Position numbers and translations under genes: made by a program
DNA from: Bryopsis sp. KO-2023
Taxonomy: Eukaryota; Chlorophyta; Ulvophyceae; Bryopsidales; Bryopsidaceae
Assembly: GCA_030272585.1 (NCBI GenBank)
Contig: BSYQ01000003.1
Span: 2,790,001 to 2,854,000, forward strand
Direction of reading: 5' to 3'
DNA: 64,000 nucleotides
Shown here: one piece after another, positions 21,147 through 30,878 of the stretch
How positions within the stretch are numbered: position 1 is the first letter of the stretch
How the letters are laid out: the number at the start of each line of letters is the position of its first letter
The notes under the pieces: model-generated
Told to the model about the DNA's origin: nothing
Database searches by the model: none
What the model saw: only the letters and a program-made list of their open reading frames with translations

Positions 21147-21326
21147 AGGATACAAGGATACAAGGATTACAAGTTGCGTAGGGCAAACCGCCCTGTTGCA
21201 ACGACATACATGAGTGAATCGTGTCCCAACGTTCGAAGCAAGGCAAAAGCCTCTGAATGTAATCAACTCCTAAATGAACAAAATCTCCTAAAACAAAAAA
21301 GTTCCAACGTCTCTGAAACCAGAAAT
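21147..21326 (-). mobile_element. 5'-truncated LINE-A in the LINE-B 5' UTR
   Basis: 180-bp antisense LINE-A tail with TACAAGGA repeats, flanked by the 8-bp duplication ccactgca at 21139-21146 and 21327-21334. The uninterrupted equivalent is in LINE-A at about 6322. Confidence 0.85.
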
Positions 21327-21614
21327 CCACTGCAGGGAGTTGTCACGCTTGGAAGGGTCGTTGTGGGTCCCTGTCACACGCTTGCTCAGGGGTGTAACAC
21401 CTGTTCCACGGGTGTCGCACTTGTTCTACTGTAGCACTGTGGCGTGGAACCGGCGGTGTAAGCTTGCAGGGTGTAACCTTGCAGCTGGTTTTACTTGCAG
21501 GGTGTATCCTTGCTCGGGGTATATCCTTGCTGACGACTTTCCTTGCATTGGACATTCACGGGCGTTCTGGTCACCATCTTTTCGTTTGGCGTTCTTCACC
21601 GTTTTTGGAGTGAT

Positions 21615-22829
21615 ATGTCCGGATCTCAGGACGCTTCAGAGGGTCAGCGTCGTGTGCGTGAGGCTCTCATTCAGCATGGTGGCAGGCCTGTCCTGTCGCT
21701 GGAAGGTGCATCTCGTGAGACAGCTGCTGGCGATATGGAAGGGATCGCACGTGATAAGCGTCGGGCTGCTGATGCGCCTGCTGCTGATGGCGGTTCCTTA
21801 CCGGGTACCCCGCGGCCCCGTAGCCGCTCCGGCTTGTGTTTGGATGATGAGGATGTTGCATTCTTACAATCCAATGTTTCCACGAGGCCTCTGAATGGTG
21901 AATACTTGCGTGAGAGCTTGGTGGGGATTCAAAAGGTATTGGTTTCGCTGGTGCGAGGTATTGCGAACCTGGAGCGGTTGACGTCGCAGGTGAATGAGTG
22001 TGTGACGGATCTCAATCAGTTGCGGCACACTACTGATAGCCGTTTTCAGGCTTTGGAGGCTCGTCTCGACAAATTAGAACAATCCCCCCCGGATGCTGGC
22101 TCTACGGAAGAGGTGAAACGGGCCATTGGTACCTTGGATGACCGCCTGAGTTCTCTTGCGGATGAGGTGGCCAAACAGTCGAAGCGGAAGAATCTGATCT
22201 TTGCGGGCATTGAGGAAGGCCCTGGGGAACGTGGACCTGCGTTGCGGGAATCGATCAAAACTTTGTTGGACAACCTTCAACGGGAATTACAGGACGAGAC
22301 TGCAGTGACGACGGACTCTTGGTCCTCCCACGTCTCGTTTGTGTCGCGATTGGGATCGTCCACTTCTGGCCGTGCACGAATGGTGCTCGTGCGCTTCAAG
22401 TCGGACCTTGCGGCCGAACGTCTGTGGGAGAGCCGTAGGGACATCAAGATGTTGGTGCAATCTGGTCACGGCCTTCCTTCTGGGTTGGTGGTCAGGAGGG
22501 ACTTGACTCAGCGTCAGCTTCAACTGCGTCGGGAGTTGATGCCTGTGCATCACCTTGCTTGGGATGAGTCGCGCAAGGCGAATTCGAGGATATCACGGGC
22601 TTTTTTCGCTGAGGAGAAATTGTTCGTGGTTCCAGTCTCGGGTGCACCACTGCCCGTTGGTTTGCTGGCACAGGACACACGTTGGCGTTCTCTCTTTATG
22701 GACCAGAGCGCTCTCAATGACCTTGTTTATGGCCCTGTTCGCGCTCGTCCTTCTGCGCCGGCTCCCGCTTCTTCCATGCCACCACCAGGTTCGTCTATGG
22801 CCTTGGTTTCCACCTCGGGTGGTCACTAG
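21615..22829 (+). CDS. LINE-B ORF1 protein (L1-type RNA-binding protein)
   Basis: 404 codons, ATG 21615 (context agtgatATG, matching LINE-A) to UAG 22827-22829. The N-terminal ~100 residues are basic and low-complexity. A coiled coil covers ~110-185, and an RRM-like domain starts at ~190 (NLIFAGIEEGPGERG) and continues to ~310. The C-terminus is Pro/Ala/Ser-rich. It aligns with LINE-A ORF1 in the RRM-like part and diverges at both ends. Role: LINE RNA binding. Confidence 0.85.
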   Translation: MSGSQDASEGQRRVREALIQHGGRPVLSLEGASRETAAGDMEGIARDKRRAADAPAADGGSLPGTPRPRSRSGLCLDDEDVAFLQSNVSTRPLNGEYLRESLVGIQKVLVSLVRGIANLERLTSQVNECVTDLNQLRHTTDSRFQALEARLDKLEQSPPDAGSTEEVKRAIGTLDDRLSSLADEVAKQSKRKNLIFAGIEEGPGERGPALRESIKTLLDNLQRELQDETAVTTDSWSSHVSFVSRLGSSTSGRARMVLVRFKSDLAAERLWESRRDIKMLVQSGHGLPSGLVVRRDLTQRQLQLRRELMPVHHLAWDESRKANSRISRAFFAEEKLFVVPVSGAPLPVGLLAQDTRWRSLFMDQSALNDLVYGPVRARPSAPAPASSMPPPGSSMALVSTSGGH

Positions 22830-22885
22830 GGGTGCCGCCGTTCGGTTTTCCTGAGGGTGGGGACTTGGAATGTTCGGGCGGCGGC
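22827..22885 (+). promoter_or_regulatory. Predicted UAG readthrough element, LINE-B
   Basis: UAG 22827-22829, then GGGU, then a 12-pair stem: 22834-22845 (GCCGCCGTTCGG) pairs with 22874-22885 (TTCGGGCGGCGGC register), nine Watson-Crick plus three G-U pairs, loop 28 nt. The arms lie at equivalent codons to those in LINE-A although the bases differ. Confidence 0.7.
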
Positions 22886-24088
22886 TGATTGGAAGGGTTG
22901 TTTTTTCGAAGATGTTTTAGATCAGGTGGATATTTTATTTTTACAAGAGATTGGGGATGTTTCCTTTTATGATCGGTTTTCTGATTTTTCTGTTTTGTTA
23001 CGGTCGCGTCAGGGGGTACGTCGACGGTCTGGGGGTGTTGGGGTTATGGTACGGAAGTCTTTGGATGCGTCAGTTTCGTTTTTGGATGTGCAAGACGCCA
23101 GCAGTTCGATTGTTGGGGTTCGTTGTTTTATTGGTCCTTCTGAGTTGATTTGTTTTGGTTGCTACCTGCCTTCTGCAGGCTCTGATTTTCGCGATTTGGA
23201 TGTGTGGGACTTTCTTTCGGAGGAAATTTCTGGTTTGGGTACGCTTGGAGATTCCCGTTTTGTTTTGGTGCTGGGTGATTTCAACGCTAGCACTGCGGTT
23301 TCCAGTGATGGACCGGACGTTCCTGGATTGCCAGTTCGTGTTTCTAGTGATTCTCGTGGTGTTGACGCCAATGGTCGGCTTTTGCTTCGTTTGTGTTCAG
23401 AAAATGATCTCAGGATTTTCAATGGTCGTGTTTCGGGCGACGCTCAGGGCTTGTCCACTTTTCGTTTGGGCTCTACGGGTGGTTTGCAGTTGATTGATTA
23501 CGTTTTGGGATCGCCGGGGCTGTTTGCGTTTGCTGATTCTTTGCGTGTGTGTCCGGAGACGATTGCATCGGATCACATGCCTGTTGTTCTGAGTTTGTCC
23601 TTTCGTCAGGAGTGGAATCGGCAGGTAAATGCAGGGCGTTTCCGTTTGGGGGCTCGAGAGCAGCAACAGTTGGCGTCGTTTCTTTCCGTTCACAGAGATT
23701 CGTTGCTGGATGAGATCGAAGATGCGCCATCGGTGGATGCGATGGGCTCTGCGGTCTCGGATGTTGTGGAGCATCGTTTGGAGTGGTTTCCTCCTTCTCG
23801 ACCACGACGACGTCTTGCGCGACAGCCGTGGTATTCAGCGGCGTGTGTGCTGGCCTACAGAGCGTATCGTGCTGCATGGCGTGCACATCGTTGTCGGCGT
23901 TCGGTCGTTGCGTTGGCTCAATCGGCACGTAATCTCCGGAATCGGTATTATGCGGTGTTGAGGCGGGCGCGCAGAGAGTTTGATCGTTCTTATGGCGACA
24001 GGATGCCGGCTTTGTTCACGAGTGATTCTCGGGCGTTTCATCGTGCTTTGTTTCCGAAGGGCCAGCGAGCGTCTGATGGTGTGGATGT
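22830..24088 (+). pseudogene. LINE-B ORF2, N-terminal half (endonuclease)
   Basis: About 419 codons in the ORF1 frame from the codon after UAG. It holds the complete APE endonuclease: GTWN, LQEIGD, GDFN and SDHM (where LINE-A has SDHR). No ATG occurs until well past the catalytic Glu (first Met in GVMVRKS), so ORF2 has no usable start of its own. The frame is broken at 24088 by the LINE-A insertion and resumes at 24580. Confidence 0.85.
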
Positions 24089-24573
24089 CGTGGAAGAGAG
24101 TCGTGGCTCGGTATTTCGTTTGTTTAATTGTCCGGGGCAGGTTCGTGTGGCTGTTTATATTCGCCGGGCGCTCGCCTTGCGTAGGGAGTGGTTGGACGCT
24201 CGTTCGTAGTGGGCTTGTAGCGACTGGTGGTGTTTGTTTTTCGTTGTTCTGGATGTTTCGTTTGATGGGGAAGTTGGTGTTCTTCGTTGTTTGCTTTGTT
24301 TGTTGGGCGCTCGCTCCGGGTTTCTGAGTTGGAAGCGACCGATTCTTGTGTTTGGTTTTATGTTTTGACGTTTGGGCTCTTTCTTGAGTTTCGATTGGGG
24401 ATTTCTGGTTTCAGAGACGTTGGAACTTTTTTGTTTTAGGAGATTTTGTTCATTTAGGAGTTGATTACATTCAGAGGCTTTTGCCTTGCTTCGAACGTTG
24501 GGACACGATTCACTCATGTATGTCGTTGCAACAGGGCGGTTTGCCCTACGCAACTTGTAATCCTTGTATCCTT
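24089..24573 (+). mobile_element. 5'-truncated LINE-A inside LINE-B ORF2
   Basis: 485 bp: last ~40 codons of LINE-A ORF2, 3' UTR, hairpin and TCCTTGT tail. It is flanked by the 8-bp duplication gtggatgt at 24081-24088 and 24574-24581. Removing it rejoins the LINE-B frame exactly. Confidence 0.88.
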
Positions 24574-24579
24574 GTGGAT

Positions 24580-26625
24580 GTGGCCGTCTGGGAGCGTTAC
24601 TTTGCGGACTTCTTTGCGGAACGTGGTTTGGCTGGGGATGATCCGGAACCTCGGGTTTCGATCCAAGAAGATTGCTTGTCTCATCCGTCGTTGGTGGAAC
24701 CTTTTACGGAATTCGAGGTGGCGGCGGCTTTGGGGCGTTTGCATGTGCGGACTTGTGGGGGCGCGGATTCGTGGACTCCTGCCTTTTTCAAGGGACAAGG
24801 CTTGGCGGAAGCTTGGCGGCCGCTGCTGGTGGCCATGTTCAACAGGTGCCTTGCAGAGCGTCGCGTGCCGCGGCAGTGGCTGCTGGGCGTCATCAGGCCT
24901 ATCTGGAAGCGGCGTGGTTCCAGGGGGGACCCGTTCCGGTACCGACCCATTATGCTTTGTACCTTGTGGTACAAAGTGTTTGTGTACTTGTTGATGGAGC
25001 GGCTGGCGCCTCTTCTGGATCCGATTCGACACCTCTCCCAAGCTGGCTTCAGGCGTGGTTGCGAGACGACGACGTGGATTTTGGTGACTTGGGGTTTGTT
25101 GTACAAGGCGCGGCGGTCTGGTGCTTTGTTGATTCTGTTATCGCTGGATTTGGAGAAGGCGTACGATAGCGTTAGCCATTCGCGATTGTGGCTGCACTTG
25201 CGGAGGTTGGGCCTGGCTGATCCCTTTTTTGTTGTACTGACGTTCATGTACGAGAACTCGACGGCGGTGGTTCGTGGGACGAAGGGGTGCACGGCGCCGT
25301 TTGGAATCGGCAGGGGCGTTCGTCAGGGCTGTCCGTTCAGTCCGCTGCTTTTCACGTTATATCATGACAACTTGCCGCGGCTGCTGGAGGGGGCGCAGGT
25401 TAGCCACATCGTTCTGGGTTTGGCGATCATTGTGGCGCTCATCTTTGCGGACGACACGCTGGTGCCGTGCTCGTCTGTGGAGGATGTCTCGGCTGTTGGT
25501 GATGTGCTGGGGCAGTATGAGCACGATTGGGGAGTGAAGACGAATCTGGAGAAGACGGAAGGGATGGTGGTGAATGCGCGGGGGCTCACGACTGTGTCTC
25601 TCAACGGTGTGGATGTGGAGCTGCAATCGACGATGAAATATTTGGGAGTTTTCTTCAAGGATGGTCCGGGCAGCGTGAACGTGTTTGGAAATCATATCGA
25701 CAGGACTCTGCAAAACGGACAGGCGGCGGTGGGGCGCTTGTTGGCTCGATCCGGGGATCTGGGGCTTCGCGATCCGAAGACGCTTCTGTCTCTGTTTCGC
25801 ATGTATGTTTTGGGGAAGGTTCAGTATGCGGCGCCAGTTTGGTGCTTCTTCTTGACTCAGGCGCACAAGGATGCGTTCAACGGTTTGCAGATTCGTTTTC
25901 TGAAGCGGGTGTTGCGGCTTCCCGTGAGGACGCTTCGCAATGTGGTGTATTTGGAGATGGGTGCTCTGCCGATCCTCTACTACTTCAACAAGAACGCGGT
26001 TCGGTTTTGGAATCGTATGATGACTTTGCCTGTCGACCATCCGGCTCGGCAGTTGATCGTTTGGCTCCAATCGGAAGCCACGGTCTCTCAGCGCTCTTGG
26101 TGGGTTTTGTTCAAGGATATGGTGCGCCGATTTGCTCCTGGATTCGATGGATCTGGAGAAGTGGACCTTGCGTCGTGGACCGCGGCGTATAAGGCGGACA
26201 TTGTGGCTCGTCTTCGTTCGGGACATCCTCGTATTGTTGCGTTTTACAACGTGTTCAAGCCGGTGTTCGGCTACTCGAGAGCGCTGTCTTCTTTCGAGGA
26301 TGTGGGGCTGCGGACGGTGTGGGTGCGTTTTCGTGCGCGTTTGCACGGTTTGGAGATCGACGTGGCGGATCTGCTACGGAGGGATGTGCCTTTGCACGAG
26401 CGTTTCTGTCCTTATTGTTTGTCGCAAGGCAACAGGACGGCTGAGAACGAGCGGCATTTCCTGTTCTTTTGTCCGTTGTATTCTGGTTTGCGTGTGGGAT
26501 CGGTTGTGTCTGAATCGGGGTTTTCGTTGCGTCGTTTGTTCAATTTGCCGGGTCAGTATCGGGTGGCTGTTTACCTTCGTCGGGCGTTGGATTTTCGAGC
26601 TCAGTGGCTTGAGGCTCAGCCGTGA
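24580..26625 (+). pseudogene. LINE-B ORF2, C-terminal part (reverse transcriptase)
   Basis: About 681 codons to TGA 26623-26625: RT fingers and palm (RRGCETTTW, QGCPFSPLL, FADDTLV), thumb and connection, and the C-terminal C-X2-C-X12-H-X4-C. Together with 22830-24088 it makes an ORF2 of ~1100 codons, about the length of LINE-A ORF2 (1094). Apart from the insertion no disabling change is seen. Confidence 0.87.
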
Positions 26626-26885
26626 CGTGGTTTTTGTTTGTTTGTTTTGTGTTTGTTTGTTTCGTTTTGTTTGTTGGTCGTTTGTGGTGGGCGTTTGACA
26701 GTAGTTTTCGCTCTCCTTTTGGTTGTTGCTTGGTGTTCCGGGTTTCTTTTTCTTGGGAACGTTTTTTGGCAATACTTTCTGATACATTGATTCCTTAGTG
26801 ATGGGTCTCTCGTTGATTGTACTGGGGTTTTATTGGAGACTTCATCTTCTGTGGACTTTTGGACATGGCTGAGACATTGTATGTG
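26626..26885 (+). other. LINE-B 3' UTR
   Basis: Starts with a T/G-rich run (tttgtttgtttg) and is unrelated in sequence to the LINE-A 3' UTR until the terminal hairpin. Reverse copies of this stretch occur at 1-27, 5460-5670 and 38390-38620. Confidence 0.7.
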
Positions 26886-26916
26886 GTTGCAACAGGGCGG
26901 ATTGGCCCTTCGCAAC
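26886..26916 (+). other. LINE-B 3' terminal hairpin
   Basis: GTTGC-AACA-GGGC-GGATTG-GCCC-TTC-GCAAC, followed by atgtaat and the (TTTCTG)n tail. The stems are identical to LINE-A, while the loop and the sequence upstream differ. Confidence 0.7.
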
Positions 26917-27735
26917 ATGTAATTTCTGTTTCTGTTTCTGTTTCTGTATGTCGTTGCAACAGGGCGGTTTGCCCTACGCAACTTGTAATTCTGTTTCTGT
27001 TTCTGAGTCGGTCACGATTGGAAACGTTAGATGAACATTTGTTTCATCAATATGGTGATGAGAGCGTGTGGGAATATCCAGATGGTTATTTGGAGGTTCT
27101 TTGCTCTGAGGAGGATTGAGTTCTGGGTTTGGATGATGAGTTCTAGTCCTACACTCGGGACGTTTTGTGGACGTTTGTGTTCTTGGTTATTTTTTCGTTG
27201 TCGGGCGCTCGCTTTGGTCTTCTGTGTTTGCAGCGACCGATTCTGGTGTTTGTGGTGCTTTTGTTTCGAGGTTTGGGCTCTTTCTCGAGTCTCGATCGGG
27301 TATTTCAGGTTTCAGAGATGTAAGAGATCTTTTTATTTTTAGGACATTTCGTTTTTTAGGAGATGCATACAGAAAGAGGCTTTTGCCTTGCTTCCAACGT
27401 TGGGACAACGATTCACTCATGTATGTCGTTGCAACAGGGCGGTTTGCCCTACGCAACTTGTAATTCTGTTTCTGTTTCTGTTTCACCCCCAGCTTTTGTG
27501 CCAACATGAACAACGGTTCATCGGGTTGGTTGATGATCATTTCCATCGCATCCGCCTTTTGTTTTTCGGGCACCACCTCCGATTCCAAAATTGCATGAAG
27601 TCCCCCCCCGATTTGCCCGTCTTGTCGGGGTATCAGGTTACTCGTCGTCCATTATTGCAGACATCATAAATAAAAACTTTCGTCAGAAAAGCCTCAGCGT
27701 GAGCAAAGGTCCTTGCTGAAAAAAGGAGTTGGTCT

Positions 27736-27866
27736 GTGAGTGAGCTTTGTGGTTTGTGGTGCACGGGGAAATTGAGGATTGTTTTTCGTGGACGACTATT
27801 CCTTGTCCTGTTTGTTAGTCCAAGACCAAGACCACGTACTTCCTTTTTTCTTTTTCTGTCCCGCAG
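27736..27866 (+). other. Probable intron in the orphan gene leader
   Basis: Donor GTGAGT at 27736-27741, and a long pyrimidine tract ending CCCGCAG at 27866. This would remove 131 nt from the leader upstream of ATG 28301. The acceptor is repeated 24 bp downstream (tandem 24-bp repeat 27859-27906), offering an alternative. Every unit has the same sequence. Retained splice signals suggest units were copied as DNA and not as processed RNA. Inferred from motifs only. Confidence 0.4.
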
Positions 27867-28300
27867 ATCGTTCGTTTTGGTGTCCCGCAGATCGTTCGCT
27901 TTGGTGTCCTCCAGTCACGACGAGTGTCGACCACCCACGCCGGAGTGGCGACCTTTTCAGCGACCACGACTTGTTTTGATTACCCTTTCGTTCGTGTCAA
28001 CACGTAGTGGCGCTCTCTTTCTCTGTCCGACTCCGCCACGAGTGTTTCTGTCGCCTTTCACTGTTCCACTTTGGGACAAAGGCACCCAGTGGCCAACTGT
28101 GCCGACAAATCAACTCGAGTCCTTCCTTGCACACAATAGCGAACGCCCTTTGTCAAAAAGTACTGACGTCCAAGTTTATACCCAGCACTAACGACGTTTT
28201 CTACTTTTACCAAGACGTCAGGAAGTCAAAATCCTTCCCACAACGACTCAATCGACTCAGCCAGCACGCACCCAACACGCGACTGACACAACTCTTCACG

Positions 28301-29133
28301 ATGGCAAGCCGCAAGAGCGAAAAAACAGACCCCCAAGAGCCAAAGTTCCGCTGGTCGAAAAAAGTTGTTACTTGAAAGATGGTACAGATCTCGCTGAAAA
28401 AAACAGATGGCTTTTCGATTCTTGCCTTCAGTTGGGTGTTATCGTCGCATCAAAAACGATGGTCTGGTCGACAAGAACGACTCCAAAATATATCTGGACA
28501 CCCAAGGGGCTCTCTTTTCGACCAGGCCACCGGTTTCGACACCGACAAGAGGTTTCTGGGCGCGAGGAAAACATCCTCACTGAGCTTCTTTGTATGTTGG
28601 GTGCTGCAGTGTTTGCTGATATGTGTACTCAGACAGATCGCAGTTCTCTGGTACCAAACACATTGGTGGAGGGATTCGTTGAGACTGATGTGGCTTTCGC
28701 AACCCAAAAGGATGCTATGGAGAGTGTTACGTCTGGGCTTTCTTCACTTGAATCGAAGTTGCTTTCGGCGGAAGCACAGTTATCGCGATATGAGGTGGCT
28801 TTGACACGTGTGGATGCTTTGCCAACAACTGAAGAGACCATCTCCTTGCGATCCGAATGGATCAGTGAGATGAACACTCAACAGGCTTTGTTGACAACAT
28901 TGCGCGCTACAGTTGCATTGGCCGATCTTGCATCTGGTGTGGCTGATGGTGAGCGGTCAGGGTCAGCCCCACCAAGTGTGGCTTCTAGTCGATCTCTGAT
29001 GGGGGAGATGCCTGCTGCTGGTACATCGTGGCCTAATTATGTCACATTACATGCTTCTGTGCTTGCGCAAGGACGTCGTTTCATAGAGTCACGGGCTGAG
29101 TTAAAAATGCTTTACTCGCATGTGGATTTGTAA
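28301..29133 (+). pseudogene. Orphan unit protein, frameshifted allele (U3)
   Basis: Same gene as 34815-35651 but lacking 4 bp (TCTG) about 50 bp after the ATG, which shifts the frame so that the start is separated from the remaining ~253 codons. The same deletion is present in U1, U4, U6 and U8. Confidence 0.7.
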
Positions 29134-29246
29134 GAGGGCTTGCCATCGTCTCGGGAGGTGGTTGATGCACGTTCTCATTTGAACACCCAAATATCGGGGT
29201 CTGTCTCTTCTTATAAGCTTGCTAGGGATGAGTACTTCAGGAGTCG

Positions 29247-30261
29247 TTTTATTTGTACCGGAATGCGTTGAAGTTTTGGAATCGACTGATGCAATTGCCG
29301 GCGACGCATCCCACGCGGGCGATGCTGTTCTGGTTGCGTGGTCAGCCGGATTCTCGGCGTTCTTGGTGGGTCCAGTTTCGTGATATGGTGAGACGCTCTG
29401 TTCCACAGTTCGATGGGTTTGTGGAGGTGGACGTGGCGACCTGGGCGCGTGCCTACAAGGCAGATATTGTGGGTCAGTTGCGTTCTCGACATCCGCGTAT
29501 CGTGGCGTATTACAATCGGTTCAAACCGACGTTTTGTTACACGAACGCGTTGTCTTCTTTTACGGATTTGGGTTTGCGTACGACTTGGGTGCGTTTTCGG
29601 GCTCGTCTTCACGGTTTGGAGATCGATGCTGTGGACTTGAGTGATAGAGACGTGCCTTTGAACGAGAGGTATTGTCCGTTCTGTTTGGATGCTGGGGTTT
29701 CGACGCCTGAAAACGAGGTGCATTTTCTTTTTGCTTGTCCGCTTTATGTGCGGTTGCGTGTGAACTCGGTCGTGGAAGAGAGTCGTGGCTCTCTGTTTCG
29801 TTTGTTTAATTGTCCGGGGCAGGTTCGTGTGGCTGTTCATATTCGCCGGGCGCTCGCCTTGCGTAGGGAGTGGTTGGACGCTCGCTCGTTGTGAGCTTGT
29901 AGCGACTGGTGGTGTTTGTTTTTCGTTGTTCTGGATGTTTCGTTTGATGGGGAAGTTGATGTTCTTTGTTGTTTGCTCTGTTTGTTGGGCGCTCGCTCTG
30001 GTTTTCTGAGTTGGAAGCGACCGATTCTTGTGTTTGGTTTTATGTTTTGACGTTTGGGCTCTTTCTTGAGTTTCGATTGGGGATTTCTGGTTTCAGAGAC
30101 GTTGGAGATCTTTTTTTGTTTTAGGAGATTTTGTTCATTTAGGAGTTGATTACATTCAGAGGCTTTTGCCTTGCTTCGAACGTTGGGACACGCTTCACTC
30201 ATGTATGTCGTTGCAACAGGGCGGTTTGCCCTACGCAACTTGTAATTCTGTTTCTGTTTCT
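29247..30261 (+). mobile_element. Unit-embedded LINE-A (U3)
   Basis: As in 2841-3855. Includes an open remnant of ORF2 (29253-29894, 213 codons) with the CCHC cluster, ending TTG-TGA. Confidence 0.85.
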
Positions 30262-30376
30262 GAGTCGGTCACGATTGGAAACGTTAGATGAACATTTGTT
30301 TCATCAATATGGTGATGAGAGCGTGTGGGAATATCCAGATGGTTATTTGGAGGTTCTTTGCTCTGAGGAGGATTGA
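30262..30376 (+). pseudogene. Displaced C-terminus of the orphan gene
   Basis: After the LINE-A tail the frame continues in acidic protein sequence (SRSRLETLDEHL ... VLCSEED) to a TGA at 30374-30376. Removing the LINE-A and one copy of gagtcg joins this in frame to the codons that follow the TAA at 29131, suggesting the original gene was longer by about 75 residues. The TAA itself would then be a later nonsense mutation, or the true end with a chance open frame behind it. Seen in U0, U1, U3, U4, U5, U7 and at 27005 in U2. Confidence 0.55.
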
Positions 30377-30419
30377 GTTCTGGGTTTGGATGATGAGTTC
30401 TAGTCCTACACTCGGGACG

Positions 30420-30741
30420 TTTTGTGGACGTTTGTGTTCTTGGTTATTTTTTCGTTGTCGGGCGCTCGCTTTGGTCTTCTGTGTTTGCAGCGACCGATTC
30501 TGGTGTTTGTGGTGCTTTTGTTTCGAGGTTTGGGCTCTTTCTCGAGTCTCGATCGGGTATTTCAGGTTTCAGAGATGTAAGAGATCTTTTTATTTTTAGG
30601 ACATTTCGTTTTTTAGGAGATGCATACAGAAAGAGGCTTTTGCCTTGCTTCCAACGTTGGGACAACGATTCACTCATGTATGTCGTTGCAACAGGGCGGT
30701 TTGCCCTACGCAACTTGTAATTCTGTTTCTGTTTCTGTTTC
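30420..30741 (+). mobile_element. Second, diverged LINE tail of the unit
   Basis: A diverged relative of the LINE-A 3' UTR (gggcgctcgctttggtcttc ... ggtttcagagatgtaagag), ending in the same hairpin and (TTTCTG)n tail. Its left limit is uncertain because no target duplication is clear. It represents an older subfamily than the embedded LINE-A and is present in every unit; in U6 it is fused to the LINE-A 3' UTR. Confidence 0.7.
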
Positions 30742-30875
30742 ACCCCCAGCTTTTGTGCCAACATGAACAACGGTTCATCGGGTTGGTTGATGATCATTTC
30801 CATCGCATCCGCCTTTTGTTTTTCGGGCACCACCTCCGATTCCAAAATTGCATGAAGTCCCCCCCCGATTTGCCC
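30742..30875 (-). pseudogene. Conserved minus-strand ORF fragment in the unit
   Basis: On the minus strand about 45 codons read as ordinary protein (GGGLHAILESEVVPEK, then a stretch ending MLAQKLGV), without LINE character, and run into the LINE tail. I do not recognise it. It may be the edge of a neighbouring gene trapped when the unit formed. The run of eight C bases would be a weak point for frame. Copies occur in all units. Confidence 0.4.
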
Positions 30876-30878
30876 GTC

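Larger units (their letters stand above)
20575..26946 (+). mobile_element. Full-length LINE-B (second L1-like family)
   Basis: About 5.7 kb of LINE-B plus two later insertions. It is inserted into a LINE-A terminal hairpin, flanked by tatgtcg at 20568-20574 and 26947-26953. Order: 5' junction with three copies of catgtatgt-like repeats, 20-bp monomers, 5' UTR, ORF1, UAG, ORF2 (split by a LINE-A fragment), 3' UTR, hairpin, (TTTCTG)n tail. ORF proteins are clearly homologous to, but well diverged from, LINE-A, while the 5' UTRs are close. The nested LINE-A in ORF2 makes this copy non-autonomous. Confidence 0.88.
17509..27621 (+). repeat. Array unit U2, with MITE and full LINE-B inside
   Basis: The unit's sequence is complete once two insertions are subtracted: the hAT-type MITE at 18913-19377 and the full-length LINE-B at 20575-26946. 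The orphan ORF starts at 18188 and has the undeleted allele. Confidence 0.85.
27622..30878 (+). repeat. Array unit U3 (uninterrupted, 3257 bp)
   Basis: Complete unit with no later insertion. Layout: leader 27622-28300 with probable intron, orphan ORF from ATG 28301 (4-bp deletion allele, so frameshifted), TAA 29131-29133, embedded LINE-A 29247-30261, displaced gene C-terminus 30262-30376, diverged LINE tail to ~30741, minus-strand ORF fragment ~30742-30875. Confidence 0.9.
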
